In this document: positions 6,356-12,792 of the stretch, piece after piece
Position numbering within the stretch: position 1 is the stretch's first letter
How the letters are laid out: each line of letters begins with the position of its first letter
NCBI GenBank assembly: GCA_035491935.1
Contig: DATJJW010000177.1
Location: forward strand, 1-12,792
Direction of reading: 5' to 3'
Length of the DNA stretch: 12,792 bases
Origin: DATJJW01 sp035491935
Lineage (GTDB): Bacteria > Pseudomonadota > Alphaproteobacteria > ATCC43930 > CGMCC-115725
Program-made: the position numbers and the translations under genes
Notes under the pieces: generated by a model
Database searches by the model: none
Told to the model about the DNA's origin: nothing
What the model saw: only the letters and a program-made list of their open reading frames with translations

Positions 6356-7768
6356 TCAGGCGCCGCCGATACCGGCCATCTTCGCCAGGATCGTGGCGTG
6401 GCTCATGATGCCGTTATGCAGGCATTTCAGCTCGAATTTCTCGTTCGGGCTATGGATACGGTCATCCTCCAGCCCAAAGCCGACCAGGATCGATTCCAGG
6501 CCCAAATAGGTCTGGATCCAGCCGACCACCGGGATCGAACCGCCGGAACCCACCAAGACGGCCGGCTTGCCGAAGACGTCCCGCAGCCCGTCCTGCGCGG
6601 CGCGCATATAGGGGGAGTCGGTCGCGACCCGGATGCCGGGCGACATGCCGAAGCTTTGTATCTCCCAGCGGCAGCCGGGCGGGGTGCGCGCATCGAGGAA
6701 GCTCCGTAGGCCGGTCATGATCTTCTCCGGCTCCTGGCCCGCGACCAGGCGGCAGGACAGCTTGGCCGAGGCCTTGGCCGCGATCACCGTCTTGGCGCCG
6801 GCGCCGGTATAGCCGCCCCAGATGCCGTTGATGTCGCAGGTCGGCCGCGACCATAGCCGTTCGAGGCCCGATCGGTCCTTCTCGCCGGTGGGCGATGTCA
6901 GGCCGATATCGGCGAGGAAGCGTGCCTCGTCGAAGCCCAATCCCTGCCAAACCGCGCGCTCGTTGGATCCGACCTCCTCGACATCGTCGTAGAAGCCCGG
7001 GATGGCGACCTTGCCGTCCGCGTCGTGCAAGGCCCCCAGCACTCTGGTCAGCTCGTTGATCGGGTTGAGCGCCGAGCCGCCATAGAGGCCGGAATGCAGG
7101 TCGCGGGAGGCCGCGTGCAGCGTCACCTCGACATAGAGCAGCCCGCGCAGCATGTAGGTGATGGCCGGCGTGCCGATGTCCCAGCTATTCGTGTCGGTGA
7201 CGATCGAGACATCGGCCTTCAAGAGGTCGCGATGGCTGTCGAGGAAGGCCGGGAGGCTCGGGCTGCCCGTCTCCTCCTCGCCCTCGATCAGCACGGTGAT
7301 ACGCGCCGGCATGGTGCCATGGACCGCATGCCAGCCGCGGAACGCCTCCAGGAAGGTCATGACCTGGCCCTTGTCGTCGACGGCACCGCGCGCGACCATG
7401 CGGGGGCCGTGCTGCGCCTCGACGATGGTCGGTTCGAAGGGCGGGCTGTTCCAAAGCTCGAGCGGATCAGGCGGCTGTACGTCGTAATGGCCGTAATAGA
7501 GCAGGTGAGGGCCCCCCGCCTGATTGCCGGCACCGACGGGGCCCGAATGCTCCATGACCAGCACTGGATGGCCGGGCGTGTCATGCAATCTGCCCTTGAA
7601 GCCCAACCCCTCCAGCTCCGCTTTCAGCCACAGCGCCGCGCGCCGCGTATCGTTCTTGAAAGCGGGATCGGTCGAGATGCTGGGGATGCGCAGGAAGTCT
7701 TTGTAGCGCGCGACCGACCGGTCGAACTGGGATTCCAGATGGCTGAGCACCGGGGCGAGATCGAGCAT
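6356..7768 (-). CDS. M20-family metallopeptidase (dipeptidase-like)
   Basis: A 470-residue, two-zinc peptidase of the M20 dipeptidase group (CNDP/Dug1-like), probably cytoplasmic since no signal peptide is seen. Predicted metal and catalytic residues: H94 and D96 in YGHYDVQPPDP, bridging D131 in GAVDDKGQ, catalytic E165 and metal ligand E166 in EGEEETGS, D192 in TDTNSW, and H439 in DRIHSPNEKF. H225 in DLHSGLYGG belongs to the dimerisation (lid) domain, which contributes to the active site. All expected ligands are present, so it should be active, but the natural substrate (dipeptide, N-acyl or carbamoyl amino acid) cannot be read from the sequence. The ATG at 7768 has AAAGG ten bases upstream. 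It is transcribed divergently from the PadR-type gene and convergently with xthA. Confidence 0.9.
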   Translation of the reverse strand: MLDLAPVLSHLESQFDRSVARYKDFLRIPSISTDPAFKNDTRRAALWLKAELEGLGFKGRLHDTPGHPVLVMEHSGPVGAGNQAGGPHLLYYGHYDVQPPDPLELWNSPPFEPTIVEAQHGPRMVARGAVDDKGQVMTFLEAFRGWHAVHGTMPARITVLIEGEEETGSPSLPAFLDSHRDLLKADVSIVTDTNSWDIGTPAITYMLRGLLYVEVTLHAASRDLHSGLYGGSALNPINELTRVLGALHDADGKVAIPGFYDDVEEVGSNERAVWQGLGFDEARFLADIGLTSPTGEKDRSGLERLWSRPTCDINGIWGGYTGAGAKTVIAAKASAKLSCRLVAGQEPEKIMTGLRSFLDARTPPGCRWEIQSFGMSPGIRVATDSPYMRAAQDGLRDVFGKPAVLVGSGGSIPVVGWIQTYLGLESILVGFGLEDDRIHSPNEKFELKCLHNGIMSHATILAKMAGIGGA

Positions 7769-7851
7769 CGGCGTACCTTTGGAGAGGAAGGACGGAATAC
7801 CACCTTAACATGGTGATGCTCCCCATCTGGAAGCGCCGATTTTTTTGCCGC

Positions 7852-7895
7852 TTGCGATGGATGTAATTTTTAGATATATCGTACGATATGTTTAA
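7852..7895 (+). promoter_or_regulatory. Promoter and palindromic operator of the PadR-reductase operon
   Basis: ATATCGTACGATAT (7876-7889) is a perfect 14-bp palindrome within a 26-bp imperfect one (7870-7895, 22 of 26 positions symmetric). A likely promoter is TTGCGA (7852-7857), 17-bp spacer, TATATC (7875-7880), so the palindrome covers the -10 element and start point, the classic position for repression. YqjI-type PadR repressors bind inverted repeats before their own and the linked reductase gene, so autoregulation is a strong inference. The 143-bp interval also carries the start region of the divergent peptidase gene, for which no clear promoter was found. Confidence 0.7.
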
Positions 7896-7911
7896 CGACA
7901 GGAATACACAA

Positions 7912-8601
7912 ATGCATCACACGCACAGGCTCCCATGGGGCCATTTCGGCCGCTGGGCCCATTGGGTTGCCGGCGGTCATGAACGCGGGGGCCATCGGGG
8001 TGCCGGCCGTGGCGGCTTCGGTGGTTTTGGCGGCTTCATGGGCGGCATGGGCCGCGGCGGCGGCGGCTTTCGCACCGGCCGCAAGATGAGCGCCACCGAC
8101 CTCCAACTGGTCATCCTGGCGCTGCTTGCCGAGCAGCCCCGGCACGGCTACGAGCTGATCAAGGCGCTCGAGGATCGCTCCGGTGGCTTTTATGCCCCCA
8201 GCCCCGGTGTCATTTACCCGGCGCTCACATATCTGGAAGAGATCGGCCACGCCACGGTCGAGGCCGAGGGTGCCAAGAAGCTCTATCGCATCAGCGCGGA
8301 GGGCCAGGGGCATCTCGCCAAGAACCGCGAGACGGCGGAGGCCATCCTGGCGGAGCTCGAACGCATTGGCGCCAAGATGGCCCATGTCCGGCGTATCTTC
8401 TCCGGCGAGGCCAGCGAGGAAGATGAGGAAGCGGCCGGTTACGGTCGTCGCGGCTTCGGCGGACAGGGCTCGGAATTGCATACTGCCCGGCATGCGCTGC
8501 GCAGTGCGCTCCATGCCAAACATCATTGCGACGCGGAGGAGGCCAAGCGCATCGCCGCAATCCTGCGCCGGGCCGCGGCCGAGATATTGGGACAGCCCTG
8601 A
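7912..8601 (+). CDS. PadR-family repressor with His/Gly-rich tail (YqjI-like)
   Basis: A 229-residue transcription repressor. Residues 1-58 are a flexible His/Gly/Arg-rich tail with seven histidines in the first 28 positions; residues about 60-135 are the PadR winged helix, with DLQLVILALLAEQPRHGYELIKAL and PSPGVIYPAL (96-105); the rest is the helical dimerisation part, ending in a helix with HHCDAEEAKRIA. In E. coli the relative YqjI uses its His/Cys-rich tail to bind nickel and controls the ferric reductase YqjH; a YqjH-like gene follows here by 14 bp. Start: an in-frame ATG at 7888 lies inside the operator palindrome, so the ATG at 7912, with GGA at 7901-7903, is preferred. The metal ligand is inferred. 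Confidence 0.88.
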   Translation: MHHTHRLPWGHFGRWAHWVAGGHERGGHRGAGRGGFGGFGGFMGGMGRGGGGFRTGRKMSATDLQLVILALLAEQPRHGYELIKALEDRSGGFYAPSPGVIYPALTYLEEIGHATVEAEGAKKLYRISAEGQGHLAKNRETAEAILAELERIGAKMAHVRRIFSGEASEEDEEAAGYGRRGFGGQGSELHTARHALRSALHAKHHCDAEEAKRIAAILRRAAAEILGQP

Positions 8602-8615
8602 CGGAAAGGACGCCT

Positions 8616-9422
8616 ATGAACCATCTGATCACGAAGGTCCGCCACGAGCCGCGCCGGCGCCTGGTCCAGGTCCACTCGGCGGAGCAGATCACCCCCGGCA
8701 TGGTGCGCGTCGTGCTGGCAGGCGAGGAGCTCGACGGTTTCCTCAGCGCCGCCCATGACGACCACGTCAAGGTCTTCTTCCCCAATCCGGGGGAGGAGAA
8801 GCCGCTACTGCCGGGGCTCGGTCCCAACGGCCCCGTCTGGCCTGAAGGGCTGGCACGGCCGGCGATGCGTGACTACACGCCGCGCCATTTCGATGCCACG
8901 CGGCGTCAGCTCACCATCGATTTCGCACTCCACGCCACGGGCCCCGCCTCCGACTGGGCACGCCAGGCGAGCCGCGGGCAATATCTGGGCCTCGGCGGTC
9001 CACGCGGCTCCTTTGTCGTCTCGGACGATTTTGACTGGTATCTGCTGGCCGGCGACGAGGCGGCCTTGCCGGCGATCGCCCGGCGGCTGGAGGAATTGCC
9101 GGCCGGCAGCAAGACCCGAATCATCATCGAGGTCGAGAACAAGGACGAGGAGCAAGAGCTTTCGACCCGCAGCGATGCCCGCATCGTCTGGGTCCACCGC
9201 AACGGCGCGCCGGCAGGCGAGGCGGCTCCTCTGCTCGAGGCTCTGTGGGATATGAGCCTGCCCTCAGGCGACGGCTATTCCTGGGTTGCCGCTGAATCCG
9301 AGGTCGCCAAGACCGTACGCCGCTATCTGCTCGACCAGCGCGGCGTGCGCAAGGATTGGCTGAAGGCCGCTGGTTATTGGCGCAAGGGAGCAAGCGCCGT
9401 CCACGAAACGCATACGGATTAA
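8616..9422 (+). CDS. Siderophore-interacting protein, FAD/NAD(P)H ferric reductase (YqjH/ViuB-like)
   Basis: A 268-residue cytoplasmic flavoprotein that reduces Fe(III)-siderophores to release iron. The FAD domain holds HVKVFFP (50-56), RDYTP (85-89, flavin binding) and HATGPASDWA (106-115). The C-terminal SIP domain holds GDEAALPAI (146-154, nicotinamide side) and AAGYWRKG (251-258), typical of the family's end. GGAAAGGA lies five bases before the ATG at 8616; the open frame runs further back, but only into the repressor gene. The stop of the repressor is 14 bp upstream, so both share the palindrome-controlled promoter. No siderophore receptor or synthesis gene is nearby. T6 directly after the stop may aid transcript release. 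Confidence 0.92.
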   Translation: MNHLITKVRHEPRRRLVQVHSAEQITPGMVRVVLAGEELDGFLSAAHDDHVKVFFPNPGEEKPLLPGLGPNGPVWPEGLARPAMRDYTPRHFDATRRQLTIDFALHATGPASDWARQASRGQYLGLGGPRGSFVVSDDFDWYLLAGDEAALPAIARRLEELPAGSKTRIIIEVENKDEEQELSTRSDARIVWVHRNGAPAGEAAPLLEALWDMSLPSGDGYSWVAAESEVAKTVRRYLLDQRGVRKDWLKAAGYWRKGASAVHETHTD

Positions 9423-9449
9423 GTTTTTTCGGTCGGCCTTCCTCAAACT

Positions 9450-9510
9450 CGTCATCGCGAGGAGCGAAACGGCAAAGTAGTCCGCCAGGTCCCCAGTCGG
9501 GGACCTGGCG
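9450..9510. repeat. Second palindromic repeat with 12-bp stem-loop
   Basis: The GTCATCGCGAGGAGCGAA block (from 9451) resembles a dispersed repeat common in alphaproteobacteria (consensus recalled as GTCATTGCGAGGAGCGAA). It is followed by a perfect hairpin CGCCAGGTCCCC/GGGGACCTGGCG (9483-9494/9499-9510) with loop AGTC. It fills the gap between the convergent reductase and katG genes and starts eight bases after the katG stop on the - strand, so it probably protects or ends that mRNA, although no long T-run follows on either strand. The repeat family name is from memory. Confidence 0.6.
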
Positions 9511-9518
9511 TCTCAAAA

Positions 9519-11708
9519 TCAAGCGATGTCGAACCGGTCGAGGTTCATCACCTTGGCCCAGGCCTTGACGAAGGCATCCACGAAAACCTTCTCGGCATCG
9601 TCCGTGGCATAGGCCTCGGCAATTGCCCGCAGCTGCGCGTTCGAACCGAAGATGAGGTCGACACGGGTGCCGGCCCATTTCCTCTGGCCCGTCTTGCGGT
9701 CGGACGCCTCGAACACGCCGTCGGCCGCGGCCGTCCACGTCATGCTCGTGCCGGAAGCGAGCAGGTTCTTGAGGAAGTCGTTGGTCAGGGTCTCCGGCCG
9801 GTCGGTGAACTGCCCAAGCTTGGAGCCGCCGACATTGGCGCCGAGCACACGCAGGCCCGCAACGAGCACGGTCATCTCCGGGGCGCCCAGCGTCAGCAAC
9901 TGGGCCCGGTCGACCAGCATTTCCTCCAGCGACTGAGTCTGGTCGCCGCTGACGAAGTTGCGGAAGCCGTCGACCTTCGGCTCCAGCGGCGCGAAGGAAT
10001 CGGCGTCGGTCTGCTCCTGGGTCGCATCGGTGCGGCCCGGGGTGAACGGCACCTTGACGTCGTGGCCGGCCTTCTTCGCCGCGGCCTCGACCGCGGCGCA
10101 GCCGCCCAGCACGATCAGATCGGCGAGCGAGACCTTCTTGCCGCCCGCGTTGAACGCCTGCTGGATCTCTTCCAGCTTGGCCAGCGCCTTGGCCAGTTCG
10201 GCAGGCTCGTTGACCGGCCAGTCCTTCTGCGGGGCGAGGCGGATGCGCGCGCCATTGGCGCCACCGCGCTTGTCGGAGCCGCGGAAGGTCGAGGCCGAGG
10301 CCCAGGCGGTGGCCACCAAGCGCGAGACCGAAAGGCCGGAGCCCAGGATCTTCGCCTTGAGCGCCGCGATGTCGGTCTCGTCGATCAATGGATGGACGGC
10401 CGGCGGCACCGGGTCCTGCCAGATGCGCGGGGCCTGCGGCACTTCGGGCCCGAGCAGGCGTACGATCGGCCCCATGTCGCGATGGGTCAGCTTGTACCAG
10501 GCCTCGGCAAAGGCTTCCGCCAACAGGGCCGGGTTCTCGTGGAAACGGCGGGAGACCTTCTCATAGGCCGGGTCCATGCGCAGGGACAGGTCGGTGGTCA
10601 GCATGGTCGGCGGGCGACGCTTCGTCGGGTCGCGCACATCCGGCACGCCATCGGCTTCATCGAAGGTCTTCGCTTCCCATTGGTGGCCGCCGGCTGGGCT
10701 CTTGGTCAGCACCCATTCGTATTTGAAGAGATTGTTGAAGAAGTGGTTGCTCCACTTCGTCGGGGTCTGGCTCCAGGTGACTTCCAGGCCGCTGGTGATG
10801 GTATCGGCGCCATGGCCGGTGCCGAAACTGTTCTTCCAGCCCAGACCCTGCTCCTCGATACCGGCCCCCTCGGGCTCGGGACCGACATAGTCCGTCGGAC
10901 TTGCCGCGCCATGGGTCTTGCCGAAGGTATGGCCGCCGGCGATGAGCGCCACGGTTTCCTCGTCATTCATCGCCATGCGCGCGAAGGTTTCGCGAATATC
11001 GATGGCGGCGGCCACCGGGTCCGGCGTGCCGTTCGGGCCTTCGGGATTGACGTAGATCAGCCCCATCTGGACGGCGGCCAGCGGATGGGCGAGGTCGCGG
11101 TCGCCGCTATAGCGCTTGTCGCCCAGCCACTCACGCTCGGGGCCCCAGAAGATGTCGTTCTGCGGCTCCCAACGATCGACACGTCCGCCGCCGAACCCGG
11201 CCGTCTTGAGGCCCATCGATTCGAGCGCGCAATTGCCGGCGAGGACGAGCAGGTCGGCCCAGGAGATCTTGTGGCCGTATTTCTGCTTGATCGGCCAGAG
11301 CAGGCGCCGCGCCTTGTCCAGGCTGGCATTATCCGGCCAGCTGTTGAGCGGTGCGAAACGCTGGGTGCCATAGCCGGCGCCGCCGCGTCCGTCGCCGATC
11401 CGGTAAGTGCCGGCGCTGTGCCAGGCCATACGGATGAACAGTGGGCCGTAATGGCCGAAATCGGCCGGCCACCAGTCCTGCGACGTGGTCATCAGGGTGA
11501 AGATGTCCTGCTTCACCGCCTTGAGATCCAGGCTCTTGAACGCTTCGGCGTAATTGAAGCCCTCGGGCATCGGATTGCCCGCCGGCGAGTTCTGGTGGAG
11601 GACCGAGAGATCCAGCTGCTTCGGCCACCATAGCTGGTTTGTCATGCCGAACAGGGCTGCTTTCCCCTCTGCACCATGACCCATTGGGCATTTGGCTTCG
11701 TCGCTCAT
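9519..11708 (-). CDS. katG: Catalase-peroxidase KatG
   Basis: A 729-residue bifunctional heme enzyme that removes hydrogen peroxide. Two homologous halves are seen; the N-terminal half carries the active site: distal R93, W96 and H97 in FIRMAWHSAG, proximal H260 in GGHTFGKTHG, and the Trp-Tyr-Met crosslink partners W96, Y219 (LIYVNPEGP) and M245 (RMAMND). All key residues are intact and the length is standard. The ATG at 11708 follows AAGGAG with six bases of spacing and gives the usual start SDEAKCPMGH; the frame stays open to 11780, but that adds an unconvincing 24 residues. No oxyR or furA gene is adjacent. It lies downstream of the tRNA nucleotidyltransferase gene on the same strand, with 129 bp between. 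Confidence 0.97.
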   Translation of the reverse strand: MSDEAKCPMGHGAEGKAALFGMTNQLWWPKQLDLSVLHQNSPAGNPMPEGFNYAEAFKSLDLKAVKQDIFTLMTTSQDWWPADFGHYGPLFIRMAWHSAGTYRIGDGRGGAGYGTQRFAPLNSWPDNASLDKARRLLWPIKQKYGHKISWADLLVLAGNCALESMGLKTAGFGGGRVDRWEPQNDIFWGPEREWLGDKRYSGDRDLAHPLAAVQMGLIYVNPEGPNGTPDPVAAAIDIRETFARMAMNDEETVALIAGGHTFGKTHGAASPTDYVGPEPEGAGIEEQGLGWKNSFGTGHGADTITSGLEVTWSQTPTKWSNHFFNNLFKYEWVLTKSPAGGHQWEAKTFDEADGVPDVRDPTKRRPPTMLTTDLSLRMDPAYEKVSRRFHENPALLAEAFAEAWYKLTHRDMGPIVRLLGPEVPQAPRIWQDPVPPAVHPLIDETDIAALKAKILGSGLSVSRLVATAWASASTFRGSDKRGGANGARIRLAPQKDWPVNEPAELAKALAKLEEIQQAFNAGGKKVSLADLIVLGGCAAVEAAAKKAGHDVKVPFTPGRTDATQEQTDADSFAPLEPKVDGFRNFVSGDQTQSLEEMLVDRAQLLTLGAPEMTVLVAGLRVLGANVGGSKLGQFTDRPETLTNDFLKNLLASGTSMTWTAAADGVFEASDRKTGQRKWAGTRVDLIFGSNAQLRAIAEAYATDDAEKVFVDAFVKAWAKVMNLDRFDIA

Positions 11709-11837
11709 GGGAAACTCCTTTTGGCGCGGATTTGCGCACTCGCACACCAACAGATTTGGTTTCAAACGAGCAGTTTCCACCTTAGAACTGTTATAAATTT
11801 TTCTGCGCGTCGTTCGCGTGAAGGTTTAGGCGTCGGG
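11709..11837 (-). promoter_or_regulatory. katG promoter region with AT-rich inverted repeat
   Basis: On the - strand TATAAC (11795-11790) is a good -10 element without a clear -35, as is usual for activator-dependent promoters. It lies inside TTAGAA-CTG-TTATAA (11782-11796), an imperfect inverted repeat that matches the Irr/ICE box recalled from Rhizobiales (TTTAGAA-N3-TTCTAAA) at all but two of 17 positions when read on the - strand. Irr controls heme and iron genes, including some catalases, in alphaproteobacteria. A leader of about 75 nt would result. OxyR control is equally plausible biologically, but no OxyR motif was recognised. Confidence 0.4.
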
Positions 11838-12792
11838 CTAGCCGAGCAGCCGCCTCGCTTCGGCCATACAGGCGGTGCGATCCGGTGCGAAATCACAGGC
11901 GATCCACCAGGCCTCGACCGCGCGCAGCAGCTTGCCGAGGCCGGGGCCGGGCAGCACGCCCAGTTCCACAAGATCGGCGCCGCGGATCGGCAGGGCAGGC
12001 ACGTCCCAGCCCTCGGCGATGGCGATGAGGCGCGCGGCGTCCTTCGTCCGATCCTGGCGGGCGGCGGCCAGCAGCACGCCATCGCGATAGAGGGATTTGC
12101 CGGCCTGCCAGATCGCCCGGCGCGCGGCGGCGGCATCGGCGCCGAGATCCTGCCGGGAATTGGCGAGCGCCGTCAGCCGGTCGAGCTCGTCATTGGAAAA
12201 ACGCCAATCCGCCGGCTTGCCATTGGCGAGGCCGCCACGGGCCAGGCGCATGAGATAGGCCAGGCGCCGGATCGGATCGGGCAGGCCATCTTCCAGCAGG
12301 TCATCTTCCAACTGAACCAGCCGTTGAAAACCATCAAGATCGGTATCGGGGTTGCAGCGGTCGGCGTTCAGCGCCGACCAGATGCCGTCCTCGACCAGCA
12401 TCGCAAAAGCCGGCACAGGATCGGGGGCCGCGAGCAAGCGCATCATCTCGTGCCGGATGCGTTCGCCGGACAGCCGAGCCAGCCCATGGGCCCCCGTGCG
12501 GCAGGCGGCCCGCGCCGCCGCATCGGCCTCGGCCGTCCCATAATGCGCCTGGAACCGATAGAAGCGCAGGATGCGCAGATAATCCTCGGCGACGCGCGCC
12601 GCGGCCTCGCCGACGAAACGCACCCGGCCGGCCAGGCAATCCTCGATGCCGTCCACCGGATCCCAGATCTGCGCCTCGGCATCCAGATAGAGCGCGTTCA
12701 TGGTGAAGTCGCGCCGGGCCGCATCCTCCGCCCAGTCGGTGGTGAAGGCCACCACCGCATGGCGGCCGTCGGTCTCGATGTCGCGGCGCAAT
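11838..12792 (-). CDS. cca: CCA tRNA nucleotidyltransferase, C-terminal part (5' end outside window)
   Basis: The last 318 or so residues of a class II nucleotidyltransferase of the CCA-adding/poly(A) polymerase family, which completes tRNA 3' ends. The window begins inside the head domain at LRRDIETDGRH; next come RRDFTMNALYLD, DPVDGIEDCLAG and the RNA/nucleotide-binding EDYLRILRFYRFQA, then RLSGERIRHE and an all-helical C-terminal region. The catalytic GG/DxD motif lies upstream, outside the window, so activity cannot be judged. CCA addition rather than polyadenylation is preferred because this form is the usual single-copy enzyme of alphaproteobacteria. The stop TAG at 11840-11838 is followed by the katG promoter region; no strong terminator is seen between. 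Confidence 0.88.
   Translation of the reverse strand, partial: LRRDIETDGRHAVVAFTTDWAEDAARRDFTMNALYLDAEAQIWDPVDGIEDCLAGRVRFVGEAAARVAEDYLRILRFYRFQAHYGTAEADAAARAACRTGAHGLARLSGERIRHEMMRLLAAPDPVPAFAMLVEDGIWSALNADRCNPDTDLDGFQRLVQLEDDLLEDGLPDPIRRLAYLMRLARGGLANGKPADWRFSNDELDRLTALANSRQDLGADAAAARRAIWQAGKSLYRDGVLLAAARQDRTKDAARLIAIAEGWDVPALPIRGADLVELGVLPGPGLGKLLRAVEAWWIACDFAPDRTACMAEARRLLG

Noticed and set aside
6213..6509. Frame translating to MTGLVPVIHAF and MAGSSPAMT
   Set aside because: This is the chance translation of the palindromic repeats at 6241-6321 and then runs into the peptidase gene.
7025..7816. 263-codon + strand frame opposite the peptidase gene
   Set aside because: Antisense shadow of the clearly recognisable M20 peptidase; no motif of its own.
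10062..11633. 523-codon + strand frame opposite katG
   Set aside because: Antisense shadow; katG on the other strand has every active-site residue.
11709..11780. 24-residue N-terminal extension of KatG
   Set aside because: It has no ribosome site, lies over the leader, and the ATG at 11708 has AAGGAG at ideal spacing.

Overview
The window looks like chromosomal DNA of a free-living, GC-rich alphaproteobacterium, most likely of the Rhodospirillales type. The reasons are the strongly GC-biased codon use, the order succinyl-DAP aminotransferase – ftsK – lolA – exonuclease III, GC-rich palindromic intergenic repeats of a kind familiar from alphaproteobacteria, and clustered GANTC sites, the target of the alphaproteobacterial CcrM methylase. 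There is no mobile element, CRISPR array, tRNA or rRNA. All names rest on reading the protein sequences from memory of the families; no database search was run.

Left part (1-6191, all + strand): an unusual 331-bp upstream region with five GANTC sites and nested or tandem palindromes leads into dapC (lysine/DAP synthesis), then ftsK (chromosome translocation at the septum) and lolA (lipoprotein transport to the outer membrane). These three are tightly spaced and probably form one transcription unit linking peptidoglycan precursor supply, division and envelope growth. A 355-bp gap follows. It contains a paired direct repeat, a C-tract-rich set of three hairpins (a possible small RNA or structured leader) and a strong stem-loop. 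Then comes xthA (exonuclease III).

Middle part (6192-9518): two inverted copies of a 27-bp palindromic repeat separate xthA from a convergent M20-family metallopeptidase gene (- strand). Divergent from the peptidase is a two-gene operon: a PadR-type repressor with a histidine/glycine-rich tail (YqjI-like) and a FAD/NAD(P)H siderophore-interacting ferric reductase (YqjH-like). A 14-bp perfect palindrome overlaps the presumed promoter and is probably the repressor's own operator, giving metal-responsive control of ferric-siderophore reduction.

Right part (9423-12792): a second palindromic repeat and a 12-bp-stem hairpin lie between the reductase gene and the convergent katG (catalase-peroxidase, - strand). 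Upstream of katG is its promoter region, with an AT-rich inverted repeat resembling an Irr/ICE box. It is followed by the 3' part of a CCA-adding tRNA nucleotidyltransferase gene running in from the right edge. The genes are mostly well-known families; the less explained signal lies in the non-coding DNA in front of dapC and between lolA and xthA.
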